DNA from: an uncultured Bacteroidales bacterium | GTDB lineage: Bacteria > Bacteroidota > Bacteroidia > Bacteroidales > UBA3824 | Direction of reading: 5' to 3' | DNA length: 47,155 bases | NCBI GenBank assembly: GCA_946409405.1 | Contig: CAMJWL010000005.1 | Span: 1-47,155 of the forward strand | Shown here: positions 16,565 through 24,862 of the stretch, in pieces | How positions within the stretch are numbered: the stretch's first letter is position 1 | Layout: the number at the start of each line of letters is the position of its first letter | Notes under the pieces: model-generated | Databases searched by the model: none | Told to the model about the DNA's origin: nothing | What the model saw: only the letters and a program-made list of their open reading frames with translations | Made by a program: the position numbers and the translations under genes

Positions 16565-16603
16565 GTTACAGCGGCGTTATCTCCCCTATAATGCCGCTGT
16601 AAC
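16565..16603 (+). promoter_or_regulatory. 16-bp hairpin between operon genes
   Basis: GTTACAGCGGCGTTAT (16565-16580) pairs with 16588-16603 (one wobble) around a 7-nt loop. No U-tract follows, so it is more likely an mRNA stability or partial-termination element between the barrel gene and the next gene than a plain terminator. Confidence 0.5.
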
Positions 16604-16641
16604 ATTACATAAAACAAACTAATCGTAAATCAAAAAAGATT

Positions 16642-17412
16642 ATGAAGAAAATAATAGTATTGTTGGTACTCGCACTGTCTGGCTTTGTTGCATACGCGCA
16701 GGATGACGAGCAATTGTTTGAGAAAGAATACAAGTTTCCACTGACAATGGAGAATGGCAAGGGCAGTGTAACTGGCGCTATGGATTTCACGGCAACTGAC
16801 CTTGATGACGATGCCATTTTTACAAATCTGTATATGTGGATTTGCAAAAACATTGGACGCGACAATGTGCTGAAAATCAGCCCCTCGACCAAAATAATAT
16901 CCTGCAAGTACAGTGTTGATGGCAAAAATACCGCTGTGATGGGCAAAAAAAACATGTACAATTTTTCGGCTGCATTTCGCGTTGCTGACAAGCGTATGTA
17001 CGTCAAACAGACAGAATTGGAAGTCGTACCCGCAATTGCTCTTAGCAAGAAAAGTGTAGGCATAGAAAAATATGCCACGCTCAAAAAACCGGCGGACAAG
17101 AACATTATCGACGAGTTCAATGACGTGAACAATGAGGTATTGGAGAGTCTTATGGATTTTGTCAATACAAATGTCCCTGAATATGTTACAAATTGGGATT
17201 ATATTGTCAGCAGACGAGTAATGGAGGGCATGACAATGACCGAAACAGAACTTGCACTCGGTGCGCCGCAGTCGGTTGTGGAGGGCAACACGGAAACCCA
17301 ATGGATTTACGGACTTTCCCTCATCGTTTATTTTGACGACGGCAAGGATGTTGACCCCAAGACCAAAAAGACGGTGACAAGAGAGAAGAAGGTAACAAGA
17401 ATTCTAAGATAA
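16642..17412 (+). CDS. Exported DUF4468-like protein with BamE/SmpA-like C-terminus
   Basis: 256 aa. Signal peptide MKKIIVLLVLALSGFVAYAQ. The N-terminal half (about 28-130) resembles DUF4468-type TBP-like folds found in exported Bacteroidota proteins (FEKEYKFPLTM, NLYMWICKNIG). The C-terminal 60 residues have the pattern MEGMTMTETELALGAPQSV, then TQWIYG...IVYFDDG, which matches BamE/SmpA-type domains (GMt.xev...lGxP, WxY, FxxG). Such domains help assemble envelope complexes, but no lipobox Cys is present here. It is the third gene of the exported set and is followed by a terminator. Confidence 0.6.
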   Translation: MKKIIVLLVLALSGFVAYAQDDEQLFEKEYKFPLTMENGKGSVTGAMDFTATDLDDDAIFTNLYMWICKNIGRDNVLKISPSTKIISCKYSVDGKNTAVMGKKNMYNFSAAFRVADKRMYVKQTELEVVPAIALSKKSVGIEKYATLKKPADKNIIDEFNDVNNEVLESLMDFVNTNVPEYVTNWDYIVSRRVMEGMTMTETELALGAPQSVVEGNTETQWIYGLSLIVYFDDGKDVDPKTKKTVTREKKVTRILR

Positions 17413-17446
17413 AGGCGGCAACTTTTTTTTCATGTATCTATTAATA

Positions 17447-17479
17447 AAGGGATTGGCTTTGGAAGTCAATCCTTTTTTT
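17447..17479 (+). terminator. Terminator of the exported-protein operon
   Basis: A 12-bp stem (17447-17458 with 17464-17475, two G-U) with a 5-nt loop, running into seven T. Confidence 0.75.
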
Positions 17480-17514
17480 GTGGTTATCAATCAACACATT
17501 AACAACAATGAAAT

Positions 17515-17640
17515 CCGCAACCCTTAAAAACGTGGGAATTTGATATGTGCGTAACCCTTAAAAACGTGGTAAAATATATTTGCATAACTCATAAAAACGT
17601 GGTAATTTTGCGCAGTCGTAACTCTTTAAAACGTGATATT
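17515..17640 (+). repeat. Four tandem 33-34 bp promoter-like repeats upstream of the DUF4143 ATPase
   Basis: Units begin at about 17518, 17552, 17585 and 17619. The core is TAACCCTTAAAAACGTGGTAA, with the last unit reading CTTTAAAACGTGAT. After the core, unit 2 contains TATATTTG (17575-17582) and unit 3 TAATTTTG (17603-17610), both matching the -7 box TAnnTTTG. The TTTG of unit 2 lies 20 bases before the -7 of unit 3, the right spacing for a -33 element. The last unit runs into the ATG at 17642. There are no unique spacers, so this is not a CRISPR. Confidence 0.8.
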
Positions 17641-17641
17641 T

Positions 17642-18985
17642 ATGGAACTGAAAAGAAAATTCTACGATAAACTTATACAATGGAAGTTGAAATCGAAGGG
17701 CTCTACTTCAATGTTGATTGAGGGAGCAAGGCGTGTGGGCAAAAGTTATGTGGCGACAATGTTTGCAAAAAACAATTATAAGTCGCACATTATCATAGAC
17801 TTTGCAAACATCGACCCTGCGGTAACTGGAATTTTCGAGCACAATTCCACAGATTTAGAATTGTTTTTCAACAAATTGTCGGCTTATTACGGTGTCAAAC
17901 TACACAGGCGCGAAAGCCTGATTGTATTTGACGAAGTGCAACTTTACCCAAAAGCGCGTCAGTTGACCAAATATCTTGTAGCCGACGGACGATTCGATTA
18001 TCTTTTGACAGGATCGCTGATAACCCTCAAACAAAACGTCGAAAACATCATCATCCCGTCAGAGGAAGAAAGTCTTACGATGCATCCACTTGATTTTGAG
18101 GAGTTTATGTGGGCAATTGGCAATGACGTAATGGCTGATTACATAAAGGAATGTTTTAGAAACAAAACCCCGCTCGGACAAGCAATGCACCGCAAGGCAA
18201 TGGACTATTTCAAGCAATATATGTTGGTGGGCGGTATGCCGCAAGCCGTGCTTGAATATGCTCAAAATCACGACTTTGAACGCACCGACGCCGTAAAACG
18301 CAGGATATTGAAACTATACCGCAACGACATATCCAAATTTGCAAAAGGCTATGAATCAAAAGTTTCAGCCATTTTTGATGAGATTCCTTCGCAACTTTCC
18401 AAACACGAAAAGAAATTCAACCTCGCATCACTCACAAAAAATGCTCGAATGCGCGATTACGAAGATGCATTTATGTGGCTTGCAGATTCCAAGGTTGTCA
18501 ATCCTTGTTTCAACAACACAGACCCAAACCGTGGACTTGGTCTCAATATGGAACAAACGTCGCTAAAATGCTATATGGCAGACACAGGACTCCTTTTCAG
18601 CCTTGCGTTTTCCGAAACAGAGATTATGGACAATGAGGTTTACAAGTCGATACTGTTTGACAAACTTCACCTCAATGAGGGTATGTTTATGGAAAACATT
18701 GTTGCACAAATGCTTGTATCATCGGGCAACCGACTGTTTTTTTACTCAAAAAATTCGCGTGAAGATGCCAACGACCGTATCGAAATTGATTTTCTGATTG
18801 CCGAAGGGCGCAAAATTGCACCTTTGGAAATCAAATCAGCACGTTACCAACAGCACGTTTCGCTCGACAAATTCACAGCGAAATACAAATCGCGCATCGG
18901 CAGCAAGTACATTGTATATACCAAAGACCTGATGGAAACAGACGGCATCCTATTCATCCCCGTTTATTTGACAAGCCTGATATAG
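17642..18985 (+). CDS. AAA+ ATPase with DUF4143 domain
   Basis: About 447 aa from ATG 17642 (an ATT/ATG three codons upstream is less likely because it lies inside the repeat). The N-terminal AAA domain has Walker A EGARRVGKS near residue 32, Walker B SLIVFDEVQL near 100, and a sensor LLTGSL. The middle winged-helix part follows, and the C-terminal DUF4143 ends in EIDFLIAEGRKIAPLEIKSA, a PD-(D/E)XK-like Asp...Glu-x-Lys. These proteins are abundant and repeatedly duplicated in Bacteroidota. A molecular role is not established. It sits alone behind the tandem repeat array. Confidence 0.85.
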   Translation: MELKRKFYDKLIQWKLKSKGSTSMLIEGARRVGKSYVATMFAKNNYKSHIIIDFANIDPAVTGIFEHNSTDLELFFNKLSAYYGVKLHRRESLIVFDEVQLYPKARQLTKYLVADGRFDYLLTGSLITLKQNVENIIIPSEEESLTMHPLDFEEFMWAIGNDVMADYIKECFRNKTPLGQAMHRKAMDYFKQYMLVGGMPQAVLEYAQNHDFERTDAVKRRILKLYRNDISKFAKGYESKVSAIFDEIPSQLSKHEKKFNLASLTKNARMRDYEDAFMWLADSKVVNPCFNNTDPNRGLGLNMEQTSLKCYMADTGLLFSLAFSETEIMDNEVYKSILFDKLHLNEGMFMENIVAQMLVSSGNRLFFYSKNSREDANDRIEIDFLIAEGRKIAPLEIKSARYQQHVSLDKFTAKYKSRIGSKYIVYTKDLMETDGILFIPVYLTSLI

Positions 18986-18992
18986 CGGATAT

Positions 18993-19991
18993 TTACGCCC
19001 CAACTACCCTCTCTATCTCCGCCAATTCCTCCTCCGACAATGGCGCAATTCCAACAATCCCTGCATTGTCGATGATTTGCGAGGGGCGGCTTGCACCGAT
19101 GAGGACGCTTGTGAGGTCTGAATCCTTCAAGACCCACTTCAACGCCAACTGCGACAATGTGCAGCCGTGATTGACGGCAATTTGATTGAGTGCTTTTACC
19201 TTTTGCAAAACGGAATCGGTGATGTCGTTGGGTTTCAGGAATTTGCCACTCTTGACGGCGCGGCTGTCGGAGGGTAGGCCGTTGAGATAACGGTCGGTGA
19301 GCAGACCTTGCGCCAACGGCGAAAAGGCGATGATGCCCTTGCCGAGAGTGCGGGCGGTGGCTTTGAGACCATTTTTCTCAATGGTGCGGTCAAAGATGCT
19401 GTAACGGTTTTGATTGATGATAAAAGGTGTGTGCAACTCCTGCAAAATTGCCGTTGCCCGCGCCAAAGTTGCGCCGTCGTAGTTGGAAATGCCCACATAC
19501 AACGCCTTGCCAGAACGGACAATTTGGTCGAGGGCGAGCATCGTCTCCTCCAAAGGAGTTTCGGGATCCATCCTGTGATGATAAAAAATGTCAACGTACT
19601 CCAATCCAAGGCGTTTGAGGCTTTGGTCGAGGCTTGCAATCAGGTATTTGCGGCTGCCAAAATCGCCGTAAGGACCGGGCCACATATCGTAACCGGCTTT
19701 TGTGGAAATTATCAACTCGTCGCGCAGACCGGCGAATGTGTCGCGCAAAATCTTGCCAAAATTACTTTCTGCCGAGCCATATACAGGGCCGTAATTGTTG
19801 GCGAGGTCGAAGTGCGTGATGCCAAGGTCGAAGGCTGTGCGGCACATCGAGACCATATTATCGTAGTTGTCAACAGAGCCGAAATTGTGCCACAGACCAA
19901 GCGACACGGCAGGAAGTTTCAATCCGCTTTTGCCGACGCGGTTGTACGTCATCGTGGAGTAGCGGGCGGGGGATGGAGTGTAGTTAGCCAT
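18993..19991 (-). CDS. Aldo/keto reductase, YghZ/glyceraldehyde-3-phosphate reductase type
   Basis: 332 aa, full length. An NADPH-dependent TIM-barrel reductase. It begins MANYTPSPARYSTMTYNRVG and has GLWHNFGSVD, as in the YghZ branch that reduces L-glyceraldehyde 3-phosphate and methylglyoxal. Catalytic tetrad: Asp and Tyr in FDLANNYGPVYG, Lys in ISTKAGYDMWPGPYG, His in DIFYHHRMD. The C-terminal cofactor loop reads VLIGASRPSQI. It converges with the ATPase gene at 7 bp. A detoxification role is the likely one, but substrate range in this family is wide. Confidence 0.88.
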   Translation of the reverse strand: MANYTPSPARYSTMTYNRVGKSGLKLPAVSLGLWHNFGSVDNYDNMVSMCRTAFDLGITHFDLANNYGPVYGSAESNFGKILRDTFAGLRDELIISTKAGYDMWPGPYGDFGSRKYLIASLDQSLKRLGLEYVDIFYHHRMDPETPLEETMLALDQIVRSGKALYVGISNYDGATLARATAILQELHTPFIINQNRYSIFDRTIEKNGLKATARTLGKGIIAFSPLAQGLLTDRYLNGLPSDSRAVKSGKFLKPNDITDSVLQKVKALNQIAVNHGCTLSQLALKWVLKDSDLTSVLIGASRPSQIIDNAGIVGIAPLSEEELAEIERVVGA

Positions 19992-20007
19992 ATTTTTTTT
20001 ATTTTAC

Positions 20008-20022
20008 ACGCCTTGCGGCGTT
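20008..20022 (-). repeat. AACGCC-GCAA-GGCGT hairpin, copy 1
   Basis: On the minus strand this 15-mer is identical to 25806-25820. The stem closes on a GCAA tetraloop, a very stable GNRA hairpin. It sits 17 bp before the aldo-keto reductase start, inside its 5' untranslated region if the promoter is upstream. Confidence 0.5.
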
Positions 20023-20035
20023 GTTTTTTGAAACA

Positions 20036-20185
20036 AAAATTACCGTCAATTACACGAAAATTACCGTCAATTTTTTCTTTCTAAACAAAAATAAAGAATT
20101 GAAAGAATAATCTTTTTCTAATTCGTTTTAATTCGCGTTCAAAAAAATTTTCGTCAATTATCGAAAAATTATCGGTAATTATCGT
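20036..20185. repeat. AATTACCGTCAATT repeat region
   Basis: A 16-bp sequence AAAATTACCGTCAATT occurs twice exactly (20036-20051 and 20057-20072, period 21). Related, diverged copies in the opposite orientation appear at about 20150-20185 (CGTCAATTATCG, TCGGTAATTATCG). The region lies between two divergent-free minus-strand genes and is otherwise A/T-rich without an ORF. Confidence 0.55.
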
Positions 20186-20219
20186 TCTCAAAAATTAGAC
20201 GCTGTAAGGCGGCTACCGT

Positions 20220-21386
20220 TTAGAACGACAACAGCATTTTTGCCAAGCCGAAGCCGAAGTATGTGCCGATTGCGTAACCAAACAAGCCTACTGCAATGCC
20301 GGGGCCGATGACAGCCTTGTTGTGAAGGACGCTGCCCATCACCGGCGCGAATGGCGGACTGCAAATCAATGATATACTTGTAGTTAACGTTGTGTCGGTG
20401 TCAACACGCATTATCGCATTGAGCAACACGTGGAATATCAACGAACCAAACGTAACTATCGTGGTGAACAGCAAAATATTCAAATCGACCGCAGTCAACA
20501 TTTTGAGGCTCACTTGCGACGCCACCGCCACGCTGAATATTATTATAAAAAGTGTTCCGAGTTCAAAAGTGCGTTTGATGGCGCGGACTTTCTTGTTTGT
20601 TGAAGCAATTATCGACAACAACGAAATCGACAATATAAACACCGATTGGAACAAATCTCCTGACAAAAGCACCGCAACGCCTTTTGCAATGCCTGCGCCG
20701 AGAGCGATTATTATCACCGTCAGGAGCAACGCTTTGCCGAGGTCTTTGAGGTTGTCGCGGCGGAAAAGTCCGTAAAAAAGTTCGTTGTCGTGGTTTTCGA
20801 TGTTAATGTCCAAATTCACCTTGTCCTTGTCGTCCTTGAAGTCGGGGAGAATCGTGCGGAGGATTGGTTTGCCAGCAATTATCACTAAAAAAAGATAAAA
20901 CGCACTTGCAATGGTGCTGTAAGCCGATACAATTAAGTATGTGGCATCGTCAACATTGAGGGCTATTTTTAGCGATGCCAAGTTTGCATTGCCGCCTGTG
21001 TAAAGTCCTGACAACATTCCGCCAACCGACGAATATGTCTCCGCGTTGTCTCCATCTGAGTATATCAGGAAGCCAATAACAACCGCCAACGCGCAGCCCA
21101 ATAGTCCGGCAATAGTAGATTTGATGAACGGCGGAGCGAGCCTCGTCCACGATTTGATGTCGGCAGAAAATAGCAACAGCGGTATTGCAAACGGTATTGC
21201 AACAGTTGCCACGGTGGTCTGCAATTGGTGTGTTGCCTCATCGTCGGGGATGACGCCCGTCAATCCGAGCGCGCAGCCGAATATATACGCGATGATGATG
21301 CCCCCAACCTTGTTGAGCACGGGGACTTTATACGTGAGCCACAGGATAAGCAGTGGCAACAGAATACAAGCAGATATTACTAACAT
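20220..21386 (-). CDS. DUF819 family integral membrane protein
   Basis: About 388 aa starting MLVISACILLPLLILWLTYK (start at 21386 chosen because it begins the first membrane helix and lies 28 bp after a -7 box; upstream in-frame codons would add 21 residues). About ten hydrophobic segments. Family features include GGMLSGLYTGGNANLASLKI and, near the C-terminus, CSPPFAPVMGSVLHNKA. DUF819 (YjcL-like) proteins are predicted transporters of unknown substrate. A hydrophilic loop at about 205-230 (FKDDKDKVNLDINIENHDNE) is probably cytoplasmic. Confidence 0.85.
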   Translation of the reverse strand: MLVISACILLPLLILWLTYKVPVLNKVGGIIIAYIFGCALGLTGVIPDDEATHQLQTTVATVAIPFAIPLLLFSADIKSWTRLAPPFIKSTIAGLLGCALAVVIGFLIYSDGDNAETYSSVGGMLSGLYTGGNANLASLKIALNVDDATYLIVSAYSTIASAFYLFLVIIAGKPILRTILPDFKDDKDKVNLDINIENHDNELFYGLFRRDNLKDLGKALLLTVIIIALGAGIAKGVAVLLSGDLFQSVFILSISLLSIIASTNKKVRAIKRTFELGTLFIIIFSVAVASQVSLKMLTAVDLNILLFTTIVTFGSLIFHVLLNAIMRVDTDTTLTTSISLICSPPFAPVMGSVLHNKAVIGPGIAVGLFGYAIGTYFGFGLAKMLLSF

Positions 21387-21414
21387 AATTAGATGTAGTT
21401 TTCTAAAACGAGGG

Positions 21415-21446
21415 CAAAGATAGTAAAAAAACAAAACAGAACGCAA
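21415..21446 (-). promoter_or_regulatory. Promoter of the DUF819 gene
   Basis: On the minus strand TTG (21446-21444), a 21-base spacer and TATCTTTG (21422-21415) followed by GCCC; a good -7 box with slightly long spacing. Confidence 0.5.
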
Positions 21447-21504
21447 CAAAAATACCCGAAATTACCTTTGGGGAATCTTCCGATTATTATTTTATAGTAA
21501 ATAA

Positions 21505-21536
21505 TTTGGAGATTGTGGAAAAAAATGATACATTTG
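21505..21536 (+). promoter_or_regulatory. Promoter of the nif3-zinc-ribbon operon
   Basis: TTTG (21505-21508), 20-base spacer, TACATTTG (21529-21536), 23 bases before the nif3 ATG. Full match to the Bacteroidota consensus. Confidence 0.65.
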
Positions 21537-21559
21537 CAGTAAATTAACATTCATCCACA

Positions 21560-22354
21560 ATGAAACTTACACTCTCAGAAATAATTTCGGAACTCGAACG
21601 CCACTTCCCGCCCGCGTTGCAGGAAGATTACGACAACGCCGGAATCCAAGTGGAGGCCGACGACGGCTATATATATAAGTGTCTTGTAACGCTCGACGTT
21701 ACAGAAGCCGTCATCGACGAGGCAGTCGCCAAGGGCTGCAACCTCATAGTAGCCCACCATCCGATAATCTTTGGCAAAGGTCTCCGCCACATCACGATGC
21801 AGACACCGACGGAACGCATCATCTACAAAGCGGTAAGCAATTCAATATCAATCTATTGCGCCCACACCAACGCCGATGCAGTGCTTGAAGGCACGTCGAA
21901 GGCGATGATGGAGACCATCGGCATCAAGGATTACCACATCCTCTCGCCCAAAACATTCGGCGACCTGCCCTGCGGCAGCGGCGCAATCGGCGACTTGCCC
22001 AAGCCAATGGACGCGATGGATTTCCTCCAAAAACTCAAAAAAGACTTCCAATGCGGCGGCATCCGTCATACCGCCATCGTCAAAGACAAAGTGAAGCGCA
22101 TTGCGGTATGCTCAGGGTCGGGCAGTTTCTTGCTCGGCGAGGCAAAAAGGATGGGCGCGGACGTGTTTGTGTCGGGCGACTTCACCTACCACAAGTTTTT
22201 TGATGCCGACGGACGCATCATAATAGCCGATTTGGGACATTATGAGACAGAAATTGGAATAAAAAATATTTTTGTTGATATATTACAAAAAAAATTTTGT
22301 AACTTTGCGGTCGAGAAATCGGAAACAAATACGAATCCAATAAAATATCTATAA
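21560..22354 (+). CDS. Nif3-like dinuclear metal-centre protein (GTP cyclohydrolase 1 type 2 family)
   Basis: 264 aa. Metal ligands are visible: IVAHHPIIF (two His), YCAHTNADAV (His and Asp), and DLGHYETEIG (His and Glu) near the C-terminus. These form the conserved bimetal site of the NIF3/YqfO family, whose in vivo reaction is unsettled. Many Firmicutes and Bacteroidota homologues are about 365 aa with an inserted PII/CutA-like domain in the middle; here the middle is short (SPKTFGDLPCGSGAIGD), so this is the compact form. It is followed after 1 bp by the zinc-ribbon gene, a conserved pairing. Confidence 0.88.
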   Translation: MKLTLSEIISELERHFPPALQEDYDNAGIQVEADDGYIYKCLVTLDVTEAVIDEAVAKGCNLIVAHHPIIFGKGLRHITMQTPTERIIYKAVSNSISIYCAHTNADAVLEGTSKAMMETIGIKDYHILSPKTFGDLPCGSGAIGDLPKPMDAMDFLQKLKKDFQCGGIRHTAIVKDKVKRIAVCSGSGSFLLGEAKRMGADVFVSGDFTYHKFFDADGRIIIADLGHYETEIGIKNIFVDILQKKFCNFAVEKSETNTNPIKYL

Positions 22355-22355
22355 A

Positions 22356-23165
22356 ATGGCAGATACCAAAAAAACGGCTACGGCAGCAGAGGTAACGGTG
22401 GAAGACAAACTCCGTGCGCTGTACGCATTGCAGACCATCGACTCCAAGACCGATGAAATCCACCGCCAATGCGGCGAACTCCCCCTCGAAGTGCAGGACA
22501 AGGAGGACGAACTCGTGGGCCGTGAGACCCGCATCACCAAATACAAAAACGAAATCGCTGCCTGCGAGAAGGAAATCGCGCAGTACAAAAACGACATCGA
22601 AGTAGCCAAAGACAACATCAAGAAATACGAACAGCAGCAGATGCAGGTTCGCAACAACAGACAGTTTGACTCGATTACCAAGGAAATCGAGTTCCAAAAA
22701 CTCGACATCGACTTCAAAACCAAGAAGATACGCGAGGTTTTGGCATCGATGGCTGCCAAGAAAACCAAACTCGAAGAGGAGCAGGAAAAGCACGCCGAGT
22801 GTCAGAAGGAACTCGAACGCAAGAAAGGCGAACTCGACACCATCATCGAATCCACACGCAAGGACGAGGAAGATCTTGCCCAAAAGCGCGGCGAGTTCAC
22901 CAAGAAAATCGAGGAGCGACTCCTTACCGCCTACGAGCGCATCCGCAATGGACACAAGAACGGACTTGCAATCGTAAGGGTAATGCGTGAGGCTTGTGGC
23001 GGCTGTTTCAACAAGATACCGCCGCAGCGCATGATTGACGTTGCCACACACAACCGCATCATCGTATGCGAATACTGTGGCCGCATCCTCATCGACAACG
23101 ACCTCGCCGACGAAGTAGAGCCGAGGCAGGAAGTTGCGGAAAAGGAAGAAAAAACGGAAAAATAA
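22356..23165 (+). CDS. Coiled-coil protein with C4-type zinc ribbon
   Basis: 269 aa. Residues 20-190 are a long alpha-helical coiled coil of charged heptads, and a C-terminal zinc ribbon follows: REACGGCFNKIPPQ ... IIVCEYCGRIL (two CxxC knuckles). This is the zf-RING_7/CT398-like family, common beside nif3 in several phyla and of unknown role; nucleic-acid or ribosome binding has been proposed from the fold. The ATG at 22356 is 1 bp after the nif3 stop, so translation is coupled. The tail is a Glu/Lys-rich extension. Confidence 0.88.
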   Translation: MADTKKTATAAEVTVEDKLRALYALQTIDSKTDEIHRQCGELPLEVQDKEDELVGRETRITKYKNEIAACEKEIAQYKNDIEVAKDNIKKYEQQQMQVRNNRQFDSITKEIEFQKLDIDFKTKKIREVLASMAAKKTKLEEEQEKHAECQKELERKKGELDTIIESTRKDEEDLAQKRGEFTKKIEERLLTAYERIRNGHKNGLAIVRVMREACGGCFNKIPPQRMIDVATHNRIIVCEYCGRILIDNDLADEVEPRQEVAEKEEKTEK

Positions 23166-23187
23166 TCAAGACATTTTGCATAAATCA

Positions 23188-23233
23188 TTTAACCACGGAA
23201 AACGCCAAGCGAATTTTTCGTGGTTAAATTTTG
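23188..23233 (+). terminator. CCACG/CGTGG hairpin after the zinc-ribbon gene
   Basis: TTTAACCACGGAAAA (23188-23202) pairs with 23214-23228 over 15 bp with one wobble around an 11-nt loop, then TTTTG. It shares the CCACG...CGTGG core with the hairpins at 14668-14772, so it may be another member of that intergenic repeat family used here as a terminator. Confidence 0.55.
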
Positions 23234-23316
23234 TGATTTTGCCTGTCAAAATAATAATCCTAAAAAATACACGTTACAAAAATAGCACAACGATTATTAA
23301 CAAACAAAACAACACA

Positions 23317-23790
23317 ATGAAAACAAACAGACCACTAATCAATGCACTTTTTGCGCTGATACTGATGCTGCCCCTCTTTGCAATGACATCATGCAGCAAG
23401 GAAGACGCACCGGAGTTCAGCCACAGCACCAACGAACTCGTAGTAGGCAATTCAGGCGCGACATGGACTTGGAACACCGTTACGGGTGATTTGCCGGACG
23501 CCTTTGAGGTTACAATCGACAAACTTTCTGACACCGAATTTGCCATCAACAATTTTGCAAGTGTGGACGGAGACCGGATCACAGTGAAAATTTCGGGTAC
23601 ATCGTTGACATTCTCTGGTGAAGTGGCAAGCGGCCCCACAATCAAAGAAGGCACCGGCACCATCAAAAACGGCTGGGCTACCATGGACATCAGTTTCATA
23701 ATCGACAATGGCGAGGAACAAATTTCGTGCAGCGCAACGCTCGAACACGAAAAAATGATTTCCAAGAAGAAAGTATTGACCAACAATTAG
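23317..23790 (+). CDS. Small lipoprotein of unknown function
   Basis: 157 aa. The signal sequence ends in a lipobox (LPLFAMTSC, Cys near residue 26), followed by SKED, an acidic +2/+3 region as in Bacteroidota lipoproteins. Lipoproteins here can be outer-membrane or surface exposed. The mature part is all-beta in character (ITVKISGTSLTFSGEV, GTGTIKNGWATMDISFII). I do not recognise the family. The start is at 23317; a longer in-frame extension upstream overlaps the hairpin and lacks signal-peptide logic. A perfect terminator follows 18 bp downstream. Confidence 0.72.
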   Translation: MKTNRPLINALFALILMLPLFAMTSCSKEDAPEFSHSTNELVVGNSGATWTWNTVTGDLPDAFEVTIDKLSDTEFAINNFASVDGDRITVKISGTSLTFSGEVASGPTIKEGTGTIKNGWATMDISFIIDNGEEQISCSATLEHEKMISKKKVLTNN

Positions 23791-23807
23791 CCCCTCCCCC
23801 ACCCCAC

Positions 23808-23857
23808 AAAAAAACTTTTGGGAATACCTCCTGCGAAGTATTCCCAAAAGTTTTTTT
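23808..23857. terminator. Bidirectional terminator between lipoprotein and sigma factor genes
   Basis: 20-bp perfect inverted repeat (23808-23827 with 23838-23857), 10-nt loop, A-run outside one arm and T-run outside the other. It serves the convergent genes on both sides. Confidence 0.9.
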
Positions 23858-23932
23858 CATAGATGAAAAATAATATTTTCTGTTCGCCTATGAAATAATA
23901 CTTGTTGTGCTAACACCCAATACCTTCTTCTT

Positions 23933-24523
23933 TTAGGCGTAAAGCGAGAGGTTCCTGTCCTCTATCATCTTGCGGAGATTAATCAGCGCGTACCTCATGC
24001 GTCCGAGCGCGGTGTTGATGCTTACCCCTGTCTGGTCCGCAATCTCCTTGAAACTCATTTCGCCATAATGACGCAACAAGATTACTTCTTTCTGGTCGTC
24101 AGGAAGTTCGTTGATGAGCTGCCTAACCTCAAACTCTATACGGTTCTGTACAAGACGATCTTCGATGTTGATGTCAGCAAACTTCTTGCTATTGAATAAA
24201 TCAGCCTCTGTGCTGTCGGAAGACGTTACCTTCAAGTGCTTCTCCCTACGATAATGATCTATTATCAGGTTATGCGAGATGCGTACCACCCACGAGAGGA
24301 ATATGCCCTTCTCCATATACCTGCCCTTGCGAAGCGACTTAATCACCTTGATGAAGGTCTCCTGGAAGATGTCCTCCGCCAATTCGCGATCCTTAACGTT
24401 GAGCATTATGTATGTGAATACCTTGCTCTTATGACGCTCGAAGAGGGTCTTGATACAATTGCCATCACCGTTCTCTATGAACGTATTGATAAGCTCCTGG
24501 TCTTTCATTTCTACGTAAGCCAT
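23933..24523 (-). CDS. ECF-type RNA polymerase sigma factor
   Basis: 196 aa. Region 2 spans about 25-95 (LFERHKSKVFTYIMLNV, DIFQETFIKVIKSL, WVVRISHNLIIDHYRR). Region 4 is at about 135-185 (ELPDDQKEVILLRHYGEMSF, EIADQTGVSINTALGRMRYA). It reprogrammes RNA polymerase to a set of promoters, usually envelope or stress genes. No anti-sigma gene is next to it, so activity may be controlled at transcription or by a distant partner. A 30-residue acidic linker between regions 2 and 4 is slightly longer than usual. It is convergent with the lipoprotein gene. The target promoters cannot be inferred. Confidence 0.9.
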   Translation of the reverse strand: MAYVEMKDQELINTFIENGDGNCIKTLFERHKSKVFTYIMLNVKDRELAEDIFQETFIKVIKSLRKGRYMEKGIFLSWVVRISHNLIIDHYRREKHLKVTSSDSTEADLFNSKKFADINIEDRLVQNRIEFEVRQLINELPDDQKEVILLRHYGEMSFKEIADQTGVSINTALGRMRYALINLRKMIEDRNLSLYA

Positions 24524-24862
24524 TGTATTTGTGTTTTTAGTTAATACGTGTAGCTCTCAACTTATAGGCGTTCCTCCTGTAATTTTAAGTTAGTAAATAT
24601 CGTTAACTGTGCTTTTGTTTTTATGTTTGTAACTTTGTTTCTTTAGTTGTATTATACGAAAGAAACTGAAAAAATGTTGCATACATTTACGTTAAAATAT
24701 GTAAAATTCCGCACCATTTCCTAAAACAAATGCAAAAATTTAGCCAAATTACCCTCGCGAACAATTTTTTTGCAAATATTTTCAAAAAACGTGGTTCTTT
24801 AAGAGAAAATTTGTATTTTTGAGCCACAAATATAAACACATTTTTTTAAATTACAAAACAAA
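24524..24862. other. 339-base intergenic region between divergent genes
   Basis: The sigma factor and the ROK kinase are transcribed away from each other. A -7 box for the kinase (TATTTTTG, 24814-24821) lies 42 bases before its ATG, without a clear -33. A second TAACTTTG occurs on the plus strand at 24630-24637. No ORF, RNA or repeat is evident in the rest, which is A/T-rich. The long spacer suggests regulatory sites for the sigma gene. Confidence 0.4.

Noticed and set aside
17515-17640. CRISPR-like array
   Set aside because: The repeats are contiguous at 33-34 bp with no unique spacers of constant length, only four units, and no cas genes. Promoter-like repeats are the better reading.
24785-24795. 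AAAAACGTGGT upstream of the ROK kinase, as in the tandem repeats at 17515-17640
   Set aside because: A single 11-mer in A/T-rich DNA with no second unit and no -7 box directly after it; it can be chance.
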